In this document: piece after piece, positions 50,448-59,483 of the stretch
Position numbering within the stretch: the first letter of the stretch is position 1
Layout: each line of letters starts with the position of its first letter
Assembly: GCF_004354015.1 (NCBI RefSeq)
Contig: NZ_SMRU01000025.1
Location: forward strand, 12,055 to 76,054
DNA: 64,000 bases
Direction: 5' to 3'
From: Arthrobacter terricola
GTDB lineage: Bacteria; Actinomycetota; Actinomycetes; Actinomycetales; Micrococcaceae
Program-made: the position numbers and the translations under genes
The notes under the pieces: generated by a model
The model's input: only the letters and a program-made list of their open reading frames with translations
Told to the model about the DNA's origin: nothing
The model's database searches: none

Positions 50448-51188
50448 ATGGCATCCTCGCACTCCATGACCAACAACCTTCCCCAGCTCAGCCACCCGGA
50501 CGGCTCCCCCATCCGTGCCCTCGTGGTTGACGACGAACCCAGCCTCTCCGAGCTCATGAGCATGGGCCTGCGTATGGCTGGCTGGTCGGTCGCCATAGCC
50601 GGTGATGGCCCGGCCGCCGTCAAGCTGGCTAAGGACTTCCGCCCGGACGTGCTGGTGCTGGACGTCATGCTTCCAGGGTTCGACGGCGTTGAGCTGCTGG
50701 GCAGGATCCGTGCCTTCGCGCCTGAGGTGCCCGCGTTGTTCCTCACCGCGAAGGACGACGTACAGGACCGCATTGTGGGCCTCGCGGCCGGCGGCGACGA
50801 CTACGTCACCAAGCCGTTCAGCATGGAGGAGGTCCTGCTGCGACTGCACAGGCTGGTCCAGCGCTCGGGCGTCGCGGCGATGGACACGGCCGAACTAGTG
50901 GTGGGCGACCTCACCCTCAACGTCGATACACGCGAAGTCACCCGCGCGGGCGAAGACATCCAACTGACGGCCACCCAGTTCGAACTCCTGCGCTACCTCA
51001 TGGAGAACCCGAAGCGCGTGGTCAGCAAGGCCCAGATCCTGGACCGCGTGTGGGACTACGATTTCGGCGGCCAGGCCAACATCGTGGAGCTCTACATTTC
51101 CTACCTGCGCAAGAAGATCGAAGCCAACCACCCGCCCATGATCCACACGGTGCGCGGGGCCGGCTACGTCATCAAGCCTGCCGAATAG
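50448..51188 (+). CDS. OmpR-family response regulator
   Basis: 246 residues from ATG 50448, eight bases behind GGAGAG. The receiver has Asp28/Asp29, the phosphoryl acceptor Asp72 (LVLDVMLPG), Thr (FLTAKD) and Lys (YVTKPFS). The output domain is a complete winged helix ending in HTVRGAGYVIKPAE. It is co-transcribed with the histidine kinase 12 bp downstream, and phased repeats upstream suggest autoregulation. Confidence 0.92.
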   Translation: MASSHSMTNNLPQLSHPDGSPIRALVVDDEPSLSELMSMGLRMAGWSVAIAGDGPAAVKLAKDFRPDVLVLDVMLPGFDGVELLGRIRAFAPEVPALFLTAKDDVQDRIVGLAAGGDDYVTKPFSMEEVLLRLHRLVQRSGVAAMDTAELVVGDLTLNVDTREVTRAGEDIQLTATQFELLRYLMENPKRVVSKAQILDRVWDYDFGGQANIVELYISYLRKKIEANHPPMIHTVRGAGYVIKPAE

Positions 51189-51200
51189 CCGGGCCGAAGC

Positions 51201-52676
51201 ATGTCCGCACTCTCCGGGATCCCGCGCCAGACGGAACACAGCTGGCTCAACCCATCGACCTGGCACCTGCGCACCCGGCTCATCCTGGTGTCCATGGCCC
51301 TCCTGGTGGCTATCTGCAGCGCCGTGGGCATTGTCAGCTACGCCTCCATGGATGTGTTCCTCAACAAGCAACTGGACGAGCAATTGGCCCAGGCTTCCCA
51401 CGGCCGTCCGCCTATCGGCGATCCCACCGGAAGGCCGGACCCGTTGGATGCCCGCGGCCAAAGCATCGGAACCCTGAATGCCCGGGTCCTTGACGGCCAG
51501 GTAAGCAGTGCGGGGTTCCTGTCATCGGACGCGTCGCGCAGCGCTTTGTCTCCGAGCGACGCGTCGATCCTCCTGGCCCTCCCTGCCAACGGGCGCCCCG
51601 TTGACAGGACGCTTTCCAACGGCGGCTACCGGCTTGTGGCCACCCCGACGCCGTACGGCGACGTGAGCATCACGGGCCTGCCCCTCGCGGCGAAGGAAAG
51701 TACCGAAGCCTCCCTCGTGTGGACCATGGTCATCGTGTCCCTGGCCGGACTCATGCTGATCGGGCTTGCCGGAACCGTGCTGATCCGGCGCACCATGCGT
51801 CCCCTTGAGCAGCTTTCCGACGTCGCCACGAAGGTATCGAAACTGCCCCTCGACGCCGGTGAGGTGGCCCTCGCGGTCCGCGTTCCGCCGTCGGCTGCCC
51901 ACCCGGGCACCGAAGTGGGCAGCGTTGGCCACGCTTTGAACCTCATGCTGGACAACGTCTCGAATGCTTTGGAGGCGCGCCAGCAAAGCGAGACGAAAGT
52001 TCGCCAGTTCGTGGCCGACGCTTCGCACGAACTGCGCACGCCACTCACGGCCATTCGCGGTTACACCGAGTTGCTGCGGATGACCGAGACCTTCACCGAG
52101 GACGGGCGTAAATCACTGGGCCGCGTCCAAAGCCAGTCCGAACGCATGACCACGCTGGTGGAGGATCTCCTTCTGCTGGCCAGGCTGGATGAAGGAAAGG
52201 CCCCGGAATTCACCGAGGTGGACCTCACCCAACTGGTGATAGAAACGGTCAGCGACGAAAAAGTCATGGCGCCGGAGCACGTGTGGCAACTGAAGCTGCC
52301 CGACGAGCCCATCACGGTCCGCGGCGACACCACGCAATTGCACCAGGTCCTGGCCAACTTGCTCTCCAACGCCCGCAAGCACACGGAGTCCGGGACAACG
52401 GTTGTCACCGGTGTGATGCGCTCGGCCGATGGCAGCGCGGTGGTCACCGTGACCGATAACGGACCCGGTATCCCGCCCGAATTCCTCGGCAGGATCTTCT
52501 CGCGCTTCGCCCGCGCCGACGCCGCGCGTTCGGGTTCCGAGGGCACGTCCGGCCTTGGGCTGTCCATTGTGGAATCGATCGTCCAAGCCCACGGGGGTAC
52601 CGTGGAAGTGGTCTCGCGACCCGGGCGGACCGAGTTCGCGGTGCGCCTTCCGGCACTGAGGACCGCCATGGCCTGA
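51201..52676 (+). CDS. Sensor histidine kinase (MprB/CutS-like)
   Basis: 491 residues from ATG 51201. Two membrane helices (about 25-47 and 172-195) bracket an outer sensing domain of 125 residues. HAMP, then the H-box VADASHELRTPL with His276, the N-box NLLSNARKH, DNGPGIP and GTSGLGLSIV follow. It phosphorylates the preceding regulator. The outer domain has no recognised ligand. A hairpin lies after the stop. Confidence 0.92.
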   Translation: MSALSGIPRQTEHSWLNPSTWHLRTRLILVSMALLVAICSAVGIVSYASMDVFLNKQLDEQLAQASHGRPPIGDPTGRPDPLDARGQSIGTLNARVLDGQVSSAGFLSSDASRSALSPSDASILLALPANGRPVDRTLSNGGYRLVATPTPYGDVSITGLPLAAKESTEASLVWTMVIVSLAGLMLIGLAGTVLIRRTMRPLEQLSDVATKVSKLPLDAGEVALAVRVPPSAAHPGTEVGSVGHALNLMLDNVSNALEARQQSETKVRQFVADASHELRTPLTAIRGYTELLRMTETFTEDGRKSLGRVQSQSERMTTLVEDLLLLARLDEGKAPEFTEVDLTQLVIETVSDEKVMAPEHVWQLKLPDEPITVRGDTTQLHQVLANLLSNARKHTESGTTVVTGVMRSADGSAVVTVTDNGPGIPPEFLGRIFSRFARADAARSGSEGTSGLGLSIVESIVQAHGGTVEVVSRPGRTEFAVRLPALRTAMA

Positions 52677-52693
52677 AGTGCCGTCAAGAAAGT

Positions 52694-52738
52694 ACGACGG
52701 CGGTGCGCGTCGCGCGCAACTCGACGCACCGGCGTCGT
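52694..52738 (+). terminator. Hairpin after the histidine kinase
   Basis: ACGACGGCGGTGCG (52694-52707) pairs with CGCACCGGCGTCGT (52725-52738), 13 of 14 bases. It lies 18 bp after the kinase stop and has no T tract, so it is a weak or factor-assisted terminator. Confidence 0.6.
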
Positions 52739-52789
52739 GATCTCTCGTTACCTAAATGTGACTTAAGCGGAAACCTCCTGTACCGTCGA

Positions 52790-53010
52790 ATAGGTGCGCC
52801 GGTTACATACGGCCACCGCCGGGCAGGCGCCGAGCTCTGCCCCTCTCCGGCGCTCCAACACTGCAGGCAGAGACGGGGGACCCAGGTCTCCGGGCAAGCG
52901 CTCTTGTTGAGCCGGCCCTAGGGGTGAAGCCGCGGCGCCACGATTCTCGATGGCCACGGCCGGATGACCTCATCCGAATCCGACAGCTAACTCCGCAGGC
53001 GTCGAGAGGC
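52790..53010 (+). ncRNA. ydaO/yuaA-type c-di-AMP riboswitch
   Basis: Conserved ydaO blocks appear in order in the leader: GCCGGGCAGGCGC, GAGCTCTGCCCC, GGGGGACCCAGGT, GGGGTGAAGCCG and CCGAATCCGACAGCTAACTC with CGCAGGCGTCGA closing the P1 stem. This aptamer binds cyclic di-AMP and in actinobacteria commonly sits in front of wall-remodelling genes; it usually turns expression off at high ligand. The start codon of the secreted transglycosylase-like gene is at 53019, so translation could be blocked. Confidence 0.82.
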
Positions 53011-53018
53011 AATCAACC

Positions 53019-53780
53019 ATGTCTGGTTCCAGGAATCAGTCGCGCTCTGTTGCGCGCCACCGCGGCGAATATGCCCGGAATAACAAGTCACGTTCCACCC
53101 TGAAGCGAGCTGCCGCCAACCTCGGTCCGGGCCAGCGCATGGCCGTCGTCGCCAGCGTTGTCGCGGTATTCCTCGGTGCCGGCGCCGCAAGCCAAGCGGG
53201 AGCGTTCGGTGGCCAGGACATCAACCGCACCGCCGAATCGCAAACGGCCACGGCAACAGCAAGCCCAAGCGCCTCGCCTAGCGCCACCGCGAGCGCGAAG
53301 CCGAGCCCTTCCGCGTCGCCGAGCAAGGCTCCCACTCCGTCGAAGTCGGCTGCCGCACCGGCGCCCGCCGCACCGGCGCCCGCCGCACCGGCGCCCGCCG
53401 CACCTGCACCAGCAGCCCCTGCCCCGGCAGCTCCCGCTGCACCTGCCGCCCCCGCTGTTCCGGTTGCCGTCGACGATCCCGCAGGTGCCCAGGCTTACGC
53501 TGCAAGCATCCTGCCCTCCTACGGGTGGGGCCCGGGCGAAATGTCGGCCTTGATCACCCTGTGGAACAAGGAATCGGACTGGCGCACCACGGCTGTCAAC
53601 GCTTCGAGCGGCGCTTACGGCATTGGGCAGTCTCTGCCCGGCGACAAGATGGCTTCGGAGGGCGCCGATTGGCAGACCAACTACCAGACCCAGATCCGCT
53701 GGGGCCTGAATTACATCAAGGAACGGTACGGCTCGCCGTCCGCGGCGTGGGCATTCCACCTCGTCAACAACTGGTACTGA
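53019..53780 (+). CDS. Secreted lytic-transglycosylase-like (SLT/Rpf-type) wall protein
   Basis: 253 residues from ATG 53019, nine bases behind GAGAGG. A membrane segment or uncleaved signal (about 41-62), a Ser/Ala/Pro region with a run of APAAP pentapeptides (about 110-145) and a C-terminal domain (LWNKESDWRTTAVNASSGAYGIGQ) with the catalytic Glu in KESDW identify a goose-lysozyme/SLT-like fold as in resuscitation-promoting and aggregation-promoting factors. It cuts peptidoglycan glycan strands. The c-di-AMP riboswitch upstream ties it to turgor and wall control. Confidence 0.83.
   Translation: MSGSRNQSRSVARHRGEYARNNKSRSTLKRAAANLGPGQRMAVVASVVAVFLGAGAASQAGAFGGQDINRTAESQTATATASPSASPSATASAKPSPSASPSKAPTPSKSAAAPAPAAPAPAAPAPAAPAPAAPAPAAPAAPAAPAVPVAVDDPAGAQAYAASILPSYGWGPGEMSALITLWNKESDWRTTAVNASSGAYGIGQSLPGDKMASEGADWQTNYQTQIRWGLNYIKERYGSPSAAWAFHLVNNWY
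53355..53420 (+). repeat. Tandem 15-bp repeats (APAAP coding)
   Basis: At least four copies of GCGCCCGCCGCACCG encode the Pro/Ala linker of the secreted transglycosylase-like protein. The number of copies probably varies among strains. Confidence 0.75.
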
Positions 53781-53790
53781 AACGGCTTTG

Positions 53791-53826
53791 CGTTGAGGTT
53801 CGTCCCTCCCGGGATGGACCTCAACG
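53791..53826 (+). terminator. Hairpin after the transglycosylase-like gene
   Basis: CGTTGAGGT pairs with ACCTCAACG around a second inner stem (TCCC/GGGA). It starts 11 bp past the stop and likely ends this transcript. Confidence 0.6.
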
Positions 53827-53911
53827 TGGTTAACGGGTATCCCCCGACTTCCACAGGTGCGTCACAGGTTCCGCCTAAAGCCTTCAAATTCGGACGCGCG
53901 AACCTTGATAC

Positions 53912-55321
53912 ATGACGCTCATCGAACCCACCACAGGAACCCATAAGGACCCCGCGGTGGTGCCGCCGGGCCTTCCCGACAACCGGACCATGACCAGCGT
54001 GCGCCGCGGACCCGTAGACATCCGCAGTGCCGTACCCGTCCTCGATGTCACCATCCCGGTCTTCAACGAGGAACGCGACCTCGAAGAATGCGTGCGAAGG
54101 CTCCACGGCCATTTGCGCGATTCCTTCCCGCATGGTTTCCGCATCACGGTGGCGGACAACGCCAGCACGGACAACACCCTGAAGATCGCCGAGCGCGTGG
54201 CCCGGGAATTGCCGGAGCTCGTGGTTGTCCACTTGGCGGAAAAGGGGCGCGGCAATGCCTTGCGCAAGGTGTGGCTCGCTTCGCCGTCGCCCGTCCTGGC
54301 CTATATGGACGTGGATCTTTCCACCGACCTCGCAGCTCTCGCGCCGCTCCTGGCGCCCCTGATTTCCGGCCATTCGGACCTCGCGATCGGCACGCGGCTG
54401 ACGCGTAACTCGCGGGTTGTCCGCGGGCCGAAGCGCGAATTCATCTCGCGAAGCTACAACCTGATGCTGCACTCCTTCATGGGTGCCCGGTTCAGCGACG
54501 CGCAGTGCGGCTTCAAGGCGATCCGCGCCGATGTGGCCCAGCGGATCCTCCCGCACACCATGGACAACTCGTGGTTCTTCGACACCGAACTCCTGGTCCT
54601 CGCCGAACGGTGCGGGCTGCGCGTCCACGAAGTGCCGGTTGACTGGATCGACGATCCCAACTCGAGCGTCGACGTCGTGCGGACCGCCTTGGCGGACATC
54701 CGCGGCATGGTCCGGCTCACACGGGACCTCGTGTCCGGGCGGATCCCGGTTCCGGAGCTCCGGGCGGCCCTCGCGCGCGGTCCGCTCCCGGCGTCGTCCC
54801 GCACCGCGGAACAAACTCCGCGGAGCAGCCTCTTCGGGCAATTGGTCCGCTTCGGCGCTATCGGTGCCGCCTCGACCCTCGCGTACGTTCTCATCTTCGT
54901 GCTCTTCCGCACTTTCCTTGACCCGCAGTTTGCCAATTTCCTGGCCCTGCTCATCACGGCCATCGCCAACACCGGCGCAAACCGGCGCTTCACGTTCGGC
55001 ATCCAGGGCGGCAATCCGGTCCGCCACCACTTCGAGGGCCTGATCGTCTTCGGCATCGGCCTTGCGCTCACCTCCGGGGCACTCGCCTGGGTGCACAGTA
55101 CGACGACGCCGGAACGCTGGGGTGAACTCCTCGCCGTCGTGGGGGCGAACCTCGTGGCGACCGCGGTACGGTTCCTCTTGTTCCGTTTGTGGGTCTTCCG
55201 GCTCCCGGCGAACGTCCCAGCGCAACCGGGCAGCCCAGCGCAACCGAACACAAACCAGCCCGCGACTACTGAAGAATCCACCACAGAAGCCAGCACGCTC
55301 ACAGAAACGGCAGCATCATGA
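53912..55321 (+). CDS. Dolichol-phosphate mannosyltransferase-like GT2 fused to GtrA domain
   Basis: 469 residues from ATG 53912, which has no ribosome site and may be leaderless (a -10-like TTGATAC directly precedes). GT2 part (about 43-270): VTIPVFNEERDL, DNASTDN, MDVDLSTD (133-139, DxD-type metal site) and QCGFKA. GtrA membrane domain (about 285-425): FGAIGAASTLAYVLIFV... with four helices. It makes or flips polyprenyl-phosphate sugar, the donor used by GT39 enzymes encoded right after it (ATGA overlap). Similar to the YkcC side of the Bacillus YkcB/YkcC pair. Confidence 0.85.
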   Translation: MTLIEPTTGTHKDPAVVPPGLPDNRTMTSVRRGPVDIRSAVPVLDVTIPVFNEERDLEECVRRLHGHLRDSFPHGFRITVADNASTDNTLKIAERVARELPELVVVHLAEKGRGNALRKVWLASPSPVLAYMDVDLSTDLAALAPLLAPLISGHSDLAIGTRLTRNSRVVRGPKREFISRSYNLMLHSFMGARFSDAQCGFKAIRADVAQRILPHTMDNSWFFDTELLVLAERCGLRVHEVPVDWIDDPNSSVDVVRTALADIRGMVRLTRDLVSGRIPVPELRAALARGPLPASSRTAEQTPRSSLFGQLVRFGAIGAASTLAYVLIFVLFRTFLDPQFANFLALLITAIANTGANRRFTFGIQGGNPVRHHFEGLIVFGIGLALTSGALAWVHSTTTPERWGELLAVVGANLVATAVRFLLFRLWVFRLPANVPAQPGSPAQPNTNQPATTEESTTEASTLTETAAS

Positions 55322-57447
55322 CTTCCACGATCACTCCCGCAGGCACGGGTTCCGACGCTGCGGAGACACCCGAATCGACCCACGGCCGACGCTCCACCGG
55401 TTCCTCGAACCCCGGCGCTGGAAGTTCCCGCTGGACACGGATCGCGTTCGGCAAGCAACCCCGCTGGGTGCGCCCCTCGGCCGCCGGCCTCCTCGTAGCC
55501 ACCGCCTTCTTGTACCTCTGGAACCTCGCTGCGACGGGGTATGGAAACTCCTTCTATGCCGCGGCCATCCAGGCTGGCACGAAGAGCTGGACGGCGCTCC
55601 TGTTCGGTTCGCTCGACGCCGGCAACGCCATCACCGTGGACAAGCCGCCTGCCGCTTTCTGGATTCCGGGTCTCGTGGGCCGGATCTTTGGCTTCTCATC
55701 ATTGAGCATGCTCATTCCCGAGGCACTCATGGGCGTGGCCGCCGTCGGGATCCTTTACCTGACTATCAAGCGCGTGTCCGGACCGGCCGCGGGCCTGTTG
55801 GCTGGCGGCGCCTTGGCGCTGACTCCCGTTGCCGCCCTCATGTTCCGCTTCAACAACCCCGACGCGATGCTCACCCTGTGCTTGGTGCTCGCGGCCTACT
55901 TCACAACCCGTGCCATTGAGCGCGCGGGCTGGAAGTGGCTTGTTGCGGCCGGCGCGATTGTTGGTCTCGCGTTCCTGAGCAAGATGTTGCAGGGCTTCCT
56001 GATTGTGCCGGGACTGGGCCTCGCCTATCTTTGGGCCGCGCCCACTACGCTGCGCCGGAGGCTGCTCCACTTGCTCGGAGCGCTGGGCGGCATCGTCGTC
56101 GTGGCAGGCAGCTACGTCGCGCTCTTCCAATTGACGCCGGCATCTGCACGGCCCTACATGGCGGGTTCCACCACCAACAGCTTCCTTGAACTCACGTTCG
56201 GCTACAACGGCTTGTCCCGCATCACGGGCTCGGGCGAAGGCATGCCCGGAGGTGGCCGTGCAGGAGCCCCGGCCGGCGGTACGCTCGGCGACTTCAGTGG
56301 TGCCGGATTCGCAGGCGGCGGCTTCGGCGGTGGAGGTGGCGGCTTTGGCGGCGGCAACTCCGGATTCGGCGGAAGCGCCGGACTCGCCCGCATGTTCGGC
56401 ACCAGCTTCGGTGGCGAAGTCTCGTGGCTGCTTCCTGCCGCACTGATCCTCCTCGTGGCCGGCTTGTGGTTCACGCGCCGGGAACTGCGCACCTCGCGGA
56501 CCCGGGCATCGCTCCTCCTGTGGGGCGGCTGGCTCCTGGTCACGGCCGGGATCTTCAGCTTCATGAGCGGAATCGTGCACCCCTACTATTCAGTAGCGCT
56601 CGCTCCGGCCATCGCGGCCCTGGTTGGCATGGGCGCCGTCGAGTTGTGGCGCGGCCGGTCATATTGGCCCGCCAGGATCGTCCTGGCCGTGGTGGTGCTC
56701 GGCAGTTCGCTCTGGTCGGCTGTGCTCCTTGGCCGCGACGCCTCGTGGCTTCCCTGGCTGCGCATCGTCGTCGTTGTCCTCGGGGTCATCGCCGCCGCGG
56801 CGATCTTGCTCCGGCTCGATTCCCTGCGCCTGGCAGGCCGGTTGCGTCCCGCGGCTGCCGCGGCAGTCGTCGTCGTATCCCTCCTGGCAGGGGGCCTCGG
56901 CACCGCGGCATGGACGCTCGCGACGGCGGCTACCGCGCACTCCGGTTCCATACCGACGTCGGGCCCTTCCGGTGCCGGCATGGGCGGTTTCGGCAACCGA
57001 GCCGGGGCGTTCGCCGGACGCGACTTCCGTACTGACGGCACGGACACGTCCGGAACGGCGGCGCAGAACCAAGCCGGCCCCGGTGGCGGTTTCGGCGGCC
57101 CCGGCGCGGAGGGCACCACCGACTCGGCACTGACCTCGTTGCTGCAATCCACCACCACGAAATGGTCGGCGATTGTCTCCGGCGCAACCCAGGCGGCCAG
57201 CCTCGAGCTCGCCACGAACACCAACGTCATCGCCCTGGGCGGCTGGAACGGCGGCGATCCCTACCCGACGCTCGCGGAATTCCAGGACATGGTTTCGAAG
57301 GGCCAGATCGGCTACTTCATCGAAGGTGGCGGAATGGGCGGCGGCATAGGCGGACGCGGCGGCAACTCCGAGGTAGCTTCCTGGGTCCAGGCCAACTTCC
57401 AAGCGCAGACGGTGGGGAACTCCACGGTCTACAAACTGACGAAATAG
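55318..57447 (+). CDS. GT39/ArnT-like membrane glycosyltransferase, first copy
   Basis: 709 residues; the ATG overlaps the upstream stop. The PMT-type core has LYLWNLAATGYGNSFYAAA, the catalytic-loop stretch DKPPAAFW and RFNNPDAM, and about 11-12 helices. A Gly-rich insertion near 305-365 and a Gly/Ser-rich outer C-terminal domain (about 545-709, ending TVGNSTVYKLTK) are unusual. It is expected to move sugar from polyprenyl phosphate to proteins or envelope glycans on the outer face. The next gene is a paralogue. Confidence 0.85.
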   Translation: MTSTITPAGTGSDAAETPESTHGRRSTGSSNPGAGSSRWTRIAFGKQPRWVRPSAAGLLVATAFLYLWNLAATGYGNSFYAAAIQAGTKSWTALLFGSLDAGNAITVDKPPAAFWIPGLVGRIFGFSSLSMLIPEALMGVAAVGILYLTIKRVSGPAAGLLAGGALALTPVAALMFRFNNPDAMLTLCLVLAAYFTTRAIERAGWKWLVAAGAIVGLAFLSKMLQGFLIVPGLGLAYLWAAPTTLRRRLLHLLGALGGIVVVAGSYVALFQLTPASARPYMAGSTTNSFLELTFGYNGLSRITGSGEGMPGGGRAGAPAGGTLGDFSGAGFAGGGFGGGGGGFGGGNSGFGGSAGLARMFGTSFGGEVSWLLPAALILLVAGLWFTRRELRTSRTRASLLLWGGWLLVTAGIFSFMSGIVHPYYSVALAPAIAALVGMGAVELWRGRSYWPARIVLAVVVLGSSLWSAVLLGRDASWLPWLRIVVVVLGVIAAAAILLRLDSLRLAGRLRPAAAAAVVVVSLLAGGLGTAAWTLATAATAHSGSIPTSGPSGAGMGGFGNRAGAFAGRDFRTDGTDTSGTAAQNQAGPGGGFGGPGAEGTTDSALTSLLQSTTTKWSAIVSGATQAASLELATNTNVIALGGWNGGDPYPTLAEFQDMVSKGQIGYFIEGGGMGGGIGGRGGNSEVASWVQANFQAQTVGNSTVYKLTK

Positions 57448-57453
57448 CCCGCT

Positions 57454-59481
57454 ATGTCCAGCTACTACTACTCCACGGACCTCGGGTCCAGGCAGGAACG
57501 GCACGCTCCGCCGTCGAACGCGGAGCGGCCGGAAGCGCCGAAGCCGGCAGCGGCAATCAGGACCTTCCCGCAGGCCTTGCGGCACCGCATTGAGCTGGCC
57601 CTGGTGCTCCTCGCCACGGCGGTACTGTACTTGTGGAACCTCGGTGCATCCGGCTGGGCCAACGCGTTCTATTCCGCCGCGGCCCAGGCCGGTTCGCAGA
57701 ACTGGACCGCCTGGTTCTTCGGATCCTCCGACGCCGCCAATTCCATCACGGTGGACAAGCCGCCCGCGTCCTTGTGGATCATGGGCCTTTCCGTGCGGCT
57801 CTTCGGGCTGAACGCCTGGAGCATCCTGGTTCCCGAGGCCCTGATGGGCGTTGCCACGGCTTGGTTGCTGTACCTCGCGGTTCGCCGCGCGGCGGCCCCG
57901 GCCACGGGAGATCCGAGGCTCGCGCACCGGGCCGGACTGCTCGCAGCAATCGTCATGGCGATCACCCCGGTGGCCACCCTGATGTTCCGGTTCAACAACC
58001 CGGACGCATTGCTGGTGCTGCTCATGACGGCCGCCGGCTACGCCACGCTCCGCTCCATCCAACAGGAGCGCTTGCGCTGGCTCCTGCTGGCGGGCGTGTT
58101 CCTGGGGTTCGGCTTCCTCACGAAGCAACTCCAGGTGCTCCTGGTGGTTCCGGGATTTGCCGCAGCGTACTTGTTGGCCGCGCCTGGTGGAATCGGACGC
58201 CGGTTCCTTCGCCTGTTGGGGGCGGGCGCGGCCATGGTGGTTTCGGCTGGTTGGTGGCTCGCCGTCGTCGAGTTCGTTCCGGCGAACATGCGGCCGTACA
58301 TCGGCGGTTCGCAAAACAATTCGATCCTGGAGCTCACGCTCGGCTACAACGGACTTGGTCGGCTGAGCGGCGACGAGACAGGCAGCGTGGGCGGCGGAAA
58401 CGGCTGGGGCGTTCCAGGCCTGTTCCGGATGTTCAACAGCGAATTCGGCGGGCAGATCGCCTGGCTGCTGCCGTCCGTGCTGATTCTCGGCGCAGGATTG
58501 TTGTGGCTGGGGCGGTTCGCTCCGCGCAACGATTCCGTTCGTGCTTCCGTGGTTGTGTGGGGTTCCTGGGTGCTCGTGACGGGGCTGGTGTTCAGTTTCA
58601 TGGCCGGCATCATCCACCCCTACTACGCGGTAGCGCTGGCTCCGGGGATCGCGGGACTGGCCGGGCTTGGTGGCGTGCTTTTGTGGCAGCATCGGCGGCA
58701 GCCGGTCGCCTCGGTGCTGCTCGCCATCGCCGTTGCGGCTGCCGGGTACACGGCCTTCGACCTCCTGGGCCAGTCCCCGTCGTTCGTTCCTTGGCTTCGT
58801 TGGACCGTCCTGCTCGGTTCGCTCGTGGCCGCCGTCGGGCTACTGCTCCCGGGACGGTTCACCTCGCGCTTCCTGACGCGTACGACGGCGGTACTCGCCC
58901 TCGCTGCCTCCCTCGCCGGTCCGCTGGCGTACTCGGTCGCCACCGCCTCGGTGCCGCACAGCGGGGCGATCGTCAGCGCCGGTCCATCGACCAGTTTCGG
59001 TGGCTTCGGCCCGGGCGGATTCGGTGGCCGGTTCGGACAGAATGGCCAGAACAACGTGCCCCAATCCATCCAACGGCCGGGAGCCCAAGGCGGCTTTGGC
59101 GGGAACCGGCAAGGTGGCGGCATGGGTGGACTGCTCGGGGCCACCACGCCGTCGTCGGACCTGGTGACCGCACTGAAAACCGACGCGTCGAAGTACACGT
59201 GGGCGGCCGCCGTCGTCGGTTCCAACAACGCGGCAGGCTACCAATTGGCGACTGAACTGCCGGTCATGGCTGTCGGCGGATTCAACGGAACCGACCCCTC
59301 CCCCACCCTTGCGCAATTCAAGGAGCTCGTGGCCCAAGGCAAGATCCACTACTTCATCACGGCAGGAATGATGCAGGGCAGCAGCGGATCGGACGATCCT
59401 GCGCAGATCGCCCAATGGGTAGCGGCGAACTTCCAGGCGCAGACCATCGGAGGGACCACGGTCTACTCGCTCGCCGGGTGA
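57454..59481 (+). CDS. GT39/ArnT-like membrane glycosyltransferase, second copy
   Basis: 675 residues from ATG 57454, 6 bp after the first copy. The order of motifs matches its neighbour: LYLWNLGASGWANAFYSAA, DKPPASLW, RFNNPDAL, an outer Gly-rich tail and the same ending (QTIGGTTVYSLAG). The Gly-rich insertion in the middle is shorter. The pair arose by duplication and probably shares the GT2-GtrA donor, with different acceptors. Confidence 0.85.
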   Translation: MSSYYYSTDLGSRQERHAPPSNAERPEAPKPAAAIRTFPQALRHRIELALVLLATAVLYLWNLGASGWANAFYSAAAQAGSQNWTAWFFGSSDAANSITVDKPPASLWIMGLSVRLFGLNAWSILVPEALMGVATAWLLYLAVRRAAAPATGDPRLAHRAGLLAAIVMAITPVATLMFRFNNPDALLVLLMTAAGYATLRSIQQERLRWLLLAGVFLGFGFLTKQLQVLLVVPGFAAAYLLAAPGGIGRRFLRLLGAGAAMVVSAGWWLAVVEFVPANMRPYIGGSQNNSILELTLGYNGLGRLSGDETGSVGGGNGWGVPGLFRMFNSEFGGQIAWLLPSVLILGAGLLWLGRFAPRNDSVRASVVVWGSWVLVTGLVFSFMAGIIHPYYAVALAPGIAGLAGLGGVLLWQHRRQPVASVLLAIAVAAAGYTAFDLLGQSPSFVPWLRWTVLLGSLVAAVGLLLPGRFTSRFLTRTTAVLALAASLAGPLAYSVATASVPHSGAIVSAGPSTSFGGFGPGGFGGRFGQNGQNNVPQSIQRPGAQGGFGGNRQGGGMGGLLGATTPSSDLVTALKTDASKYTWAAAVVGSNNAAGYQLATELPVMAVGGFNGTDPSPTLAQFKELVAQGKIHYFITAGMMQGSSGSDDPAQIAQWVAANFQAQTIGGTTVYSLAG

Positions 59482-59483
59482 CG

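Noticed and set aside
53711..58692. Long minus-strand frames opposite the GT2 and GT39 genes
   Set aside because: Same cause: antisense frames in GC-rich coding DNA with no independent support.
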